The position numbers and the translations under genes are program-made. Source: CALBRZ01 sp964511065 (GTDB lineage: Bacteria > Planctomycetota > Planctomycetia > Pirellulales > S012-138). Taken from it: a stretch of DNA of 9,002 nt. Positions 6,069-9,002 of this stretch are shown here, in pieces; position 1 is the stretch's first letter, and each line of letters starts with the position of its first letter. The DNA lies in NCBI GenBank assembly GCA_964511065.1, contig CAZEEG010000181.1, forward strand, positions 1-9,002, given 5' to 3'. Under the pieces are notes generated by a model, which had not been told where the DNA came from, did not search any database, and saw only the letters and a list, made by a program, of their open reading frames with translations.

Positions 6069-6091
6069 GAACAGCTAAGGGATGACCGACC

Positions 6092-9002
6092 ATGCCTCTC
6101 GCGCTCGATCAATTCTCGCAGCGCCTTGCCGAGGTGGGGTTGTTGCATGAGACCGAACTCACCACGTTAATCGACGCGTTGCCGGCCGACCGCCGCCCAA
6201 CCGATGGCGAGCAACTCGCACGATTACTGGTCAAGCGGAAGAAACTGACCGTCTACCAGGCTCAGCAAATCTACGCGGGAAAGGGTAAATCCCTGGTGCT
6301 GGGCAACTATGTGGTGCTCGAAAAACTGGGCCAAGGCGGGATGGGCACCGTGCTCAAGGCCGAGCATCGGCGCATGGAACGTATCGTCGCCATCAAGGTT
6401 CTTTCGCCGTCGTTCATCAAGAATCCCGGCGCCGTGCAGCGGTTCCAACGCGAAGTGAAAATGGCCGCCAGGTTGGAGCACCCCAACATTGTTACCGCGT
6501 ACGATGCCGACGAGGCCGCCGGTGTGCATTTCCTGGTGATGCAGTACGTGGATGGCGTCGACCTGGGAAAACTGCTCCTGCAAACCGGCCCGCTACCGAT
6601 CGACCAGGCAGTATCGTTTACCATCCAGGCCGCCCAAGGGCTGGACTATGCCCATCGCCGGGGCGTCATCCATCGCGACGTCAAACCTTCCAACCTGCTG
6701 CTCGACCGCGATGGCGTGGTAAAAGTGCTCGACATGGGTCTCGCCCGAATCGATACCGGCAGCGACGAACACGACCAACTCACGCTGGCCGGGCAGATCA
6801 TGGGCACCGTGGATTACATGGCGCCCGAGCAGGCCTTTGATACCCGGACCGCCGACGCCCGGGCCGACATCTATTCGCTGGGCGCTACGCTGTGGCATCT
6901 GCTCACCGGGCGGACGATGTACCAGGCCGACACCATCATGCAGAAGTTGCGGGCGCATGAGCGCGCGCCGATCCCTTCCCTGGCCGAGTATTGTCCGGAT
7001 GTACCCCGGGAACTGGAAACGGTTTTCTGCACCATGGTCGCCAAGCTGCCGGAGCAGCGATTTCAAACCATGAGCGAAGTGGTTTCCCAGTTGGAACATT
7101 GCCTGGCCATGTTGCCGCCGACGCCCCGGTTTGATGGCAGCCACCAGGGCCGACACCACGCTCACGGATCCCAGGCCAGCACGCTGTCAAATCCATCGCC
7201 CGTATTGGGGACGGTGAGCGCGCCGCCCGCCACGCATCCTCCGTTGCAGCAAGGAGATATCTGCCTACCGCGGGAAGGAGACACGGAGCCCCATACCAAT
7301 CGGGCGGAGACCAGCCCCAATCTTGTCATCAGCCCCCGTTCTCCGGCCGGCCCGCGCTTGCGAAGGCGAGGCCGCAACTACTACCTGGCCTTAGGGGGTG
7401 GTATCGCCGCGCTACTCGCCGGAATCGTAGTTCTCATCCCCACGAAGGATGGCACGATTCGGGTGGAAATTGGCGACCCGCAGATCGAAGTGAACGTCAA
7501 GGGCACGGACATCGTGCTCGGCAAAGCCGATAGCACGCACGACATTGCGCTGTCGCCGGGCGAGAAAACACTGATCGTGAAGCGAGGGGATTTTGTCTTC
7601 GAGACAGACGACTTCACCCTGAAAAAAGGCGAAACCGCGGCCGTCCGCGTGCAACTGCTCGACGGCCAGGTGGAAGTGCATCAGGGAGACCAACTGCTGG
7701 GCAAGGAGAAACTCCCGCTTCCCCAACCCCCAGCGGAACCGGCGGAAGTGGAAAACGCTGCTGCTACGGAATCACCGCCATTAACCATAGCCATGGCGCC
7801 GTTTAATGCCACTCAAGCGAAACGCCATCAGCAGGCTTGGGCGGAGCATCTGGGAATTCCGGTCGAGCAAGCCATCAAGCTGGCCGAGGGCGTTGAACTC
7901 CCGCTGGTTCTCATTCCGCCGGGTGAGTTCCTGATGGGCAGCACCGACGAACAGATCGAAGCGGCACTCAGGTTGGCCAGGAAACCTCAAGAGTCGTCCG
8001 GCATAGTGGATTCTGTGCGAGATGCCCAAAGGCCGCAACATCGCGTGAGGCTCACGCGCCCATTTCTGATCGGCGCGACGGAGGTCACGATTGGCCAATT
8101 CAAAGCCTTCAGCAAAGCGACCGGACACGTGACCCTGGCGGAAGCACACCGTGCGGCGGCCGAGGCTCGACGAGACCCCCGATTGCCGTTCGTATTTCGC
8201 ACGTATGTTGACCCCGGGTTCCCGGTGACAGACGATCATCCCGCATCGCAGGTGACCTGGGAGGACGCCAATGCTTTCTGCGACTGGTTGAACCATCAGG
8301 CAGCCAAGCAGCTTGGCAACGACTTGACGATTACGTTTCGTCTGCCGACAGAAGCAGAATGGGAGTATGCCTGCCGGGCAGGCACGGACACGCTGTATTC
8401 CTTTGGCGACAACGCACGACATCTGGACCAATATGGCTGGTATGACTGCAAAGGTAGCCTACCCGTGGCCACAAGACGTCCCAATGCGTTCGGTTTGTAC
8501 GACATGCATGGCAATGTTTCCGAATGGTGTAACGACTGGTTCGACCCCATTTGGTACGAAGTGAGCCCTACTGTCGATCCGGTAGGACCGGAAATCGGAA
8601 AACAAAGGGTCTTACGCGGCGGAAGTTGGTGGGCCTGCCGACAAGTCGCAAACATATCCGCAATGCGTCGCGGGCTTCCTGCCCGCTATACCTACAACAT
8701 TTCGTGGTGGGGCTTTCGCGTGGCCGCGACCCTGTCGCCACGGTCGGTAGAGATGCAGTCCGGGCAGGTGCCCCGGCCGCCACAGGAAAATGCAAAGCTG
8801 GCCCAAGTATCCGAAGACCAACAGGCGTTCATCGATCGGGTTGCCCGGCTACCTGCCGAGCAGCAGGCCGCCGCCGTGGCTGAAAAGCTGCAGGAAGTGA
8901 ATCCGGGCTTCGATGGTGTGGTAACGCATCGGATTGCAGACGGCAAAGTGGTGGAGTACGGCCTCTCAACGGCCAGGGTCAGGAACATCTGGCCGCTGAG
9001 CG
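6092..9002 (+). CDS. Membrane-anchored Ser/Thr kinase fused to an FGE-like domain (partial)
   Basis: The frame is open for 970 codons to the window edge. AAGGGA nine bases before the ATG supports the start. After a helical N-terminal region (1-70) comes a complete Hanks-type kinase (about 73-330): glycine loop 'GQGGMG' (80-85), ATP lysine Lys102, Glu121, catalytic 'HRDVKPSN' (194-201, Asp196), metal-binding Asp214 in 'DMG' rather than 'DFG', 'APE' (244-246), Asp259 and Arg323. A Pro/Ser/His-rich linker leads to a basic stop and one membrane helix (about 431-449). Outside follow a beta-rich PEGA-like section (about 450-535) and an FGE/SUMF1-type domain (about 600-880) with 'GEFLMGS', 'RLPTEAEWEYACRAG', 'FGLYDMHGNVSEWC' and 'GGSWW...GFRVA'. 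Only one cysteine (Cys849) lies near the copper-site motif of true FGE, so formylglycine synthesis is unlikely. The last 60 residues ('NPGFDGVVTHRI...') resemble a lead-in to leucine-rich repeats. It probably senses an external ligand and phosphorylates cytoplasmic targets. Confidence 0.94.
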   Translation, partial: MPLALDQFSQRLAEVGLLHETELTTLIDALPADRRPTDGEQLARLLVKRKKLTVYQAQQIYAGKGKSLVLGNYVVLEKLGQGGMGTVLKAEHRRMERIVAIKVLSPSFIKNPGAVQRFQREVKMAARLEHPNIVTAYDADEAAGVHFLVMQYVDGVDLGKLLLQTGPLPIDQAVSFTIQAAQGLDYAHRRGVIHRDVKPSNLLLDRDGVVKVLDMGLARIDTGSDEHDQLTLAGQIMGTVDYMAPEQAFDTRTADARADIYSLGATLWHLLTGRTMYQADTIMQKLRAHERAPIPSLAEYCPDVPRELETVFCTMVAKLPEQRFQTMSEVVSQLEHCLAMLPPTPRFDGSHQGRHHAHGSQASTLSNPSPVLGTVSAPPATHPPLQQGDICLPREGDTEPHTNRAETSPNLVISPRSPAGPRLRRRGRNYYLALGGGIAALLAGIVVLIPTKDGTIRVEIGDPQIEVNVKGTDIVLGKADSTHDIALSPGEKTLIVKRGDFVFETDDFTLKKGETAAVRVQLLDGQVEVHQGDQLLGKEKLPLPQPPAEPAEVENAAATESPPLTIAMAPFNATQAKRHQQAWAEHLGIPVEQAIKLAEGVELPLVLIPPGEFLMGSTDEQIEAALRLARKPQESSGIVDSVRDAQRPQHRVRLTRPFLIGATEVTIGQFKAFSKATGHVTLAEAHRAAAEARRDPRLPFVFRTYVDPGFPVTDDHPASQVTWEDANAFCDWLNHQAAKQLGNDLTITFRLPTEAEWEYACRAGTDTLYSFGDNARHLDQYGWYDCKGSLPVATRRPNAFGLYDMHGNVSEWCNDWFDPIWYEVSPTVDPVGPEIGKQRVLRGGSWWACRQVANISAMRRGLPARYTYNISWWGFRVAATLSPRSVEMQSGQVPRPPQENAKLAQVSEDQQAFIDRVARLPAEQQAAAVAEKLQEVNPGFDGVVTHRIADGKVVEYGLSTARVRNIWPLS

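Larger units (their letters stand above)
5660..6091. other. Repeat- and hairpin-rich intergenic region
   Basis: This 432-base region between the PDZ gene and the kinase gene has no convincing gene. An 84-codon frame beginning with GTG at 5824 has no recognisable product and lies over the repeats. The region contains a short palindrome (5689-5705), a direct repeat TCGTAGTATC (5674-5683 and 5754-5763), a 6-bp hairpin (5801-5817) and two copies of a larger fold (5862-6068). AAGGGA at 6077-6082 is the ribosome binding site of the kinase gene. I found no sigma-70 promoter of good quality; TTGAGT at 5837-5842 lacks a matching -10. Confidence 0.65.

Noticed and set aside
5824..6078. 84-codon plus-strand frame before the kinase gene
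   Set aside because: It starts with GTG without a clear ribosome binding site, has no recognisable product, and overlaps the duplicated structured units, which better explain the region.
1..9002. CRISPR array, insertion sequence or attachment site
   Set aside because: No regularly spaced repeats, transposase, integrase or terminal inverted repeats with target duplication were seen.

Overview
The window looks like chromosomal DNA of a high-GC planctomycete, probably of the Pirellula type. The evidence is a very large Ser/Thr kinase fused to a formylglycine-generating-enzyme-like (FGE/SUMF1) domain, a 'DMG' instead of 'DFG' kinase motif, a Tat-exported protein with prenyltransferase/squalene-oxidase-type repeats, and an ECF sigma factor paired with a zinc-finger-free transmembrane partner. 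Assignment to a group is inference from protein style; there is no rRNA or marker gene here.

Layout. 1-681 has no convincing gene but holds a cluster of hairpins (about 279-407). 682-1086 (minus) encodes a stand-alone receiver-domain response regulator. 1087-1813 is a divergent gene-free region with a predicted promoter for the regulator and an 11-bp inverted repeat. 1814-2866 (plus) encodes the Tat-exported repeat protein. 2867-3178 is a spacer with a hairpin and a perfect TATAAT box. 3179-5659 is a three-gene plus-strand cluster: ECF sigma factor, overlapping single-pass membrane protein (probable anti-sigma), and an exported trypsin-like/PDZ protein with a degenerate catalytic site and a C-terminal coiled coil. 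5660-6091 is a repeat- and hairpin-rich intergenic region with what looks like two tandem copies of one structured unit directly before the next gene. 6092-9002 (plus) is a membrane-anchored kinase-FGE fusion that runs off the window.

Working together. The sigma, membrane partner and HtrA-like protein suggest an envelope-sensing circuit with the logic of RpoE-RseA-DegS, but the HtrA-like member seems to have lost its protease site, so it may act as a sensor or scaffold. The receiver protein and the transmembrane kinase are further signalling parts, with no sequence-level link to that circuit. The least explained material is non-coding: the duplicated fold at 5862-6068 and the hairpin cluster at 279-407.
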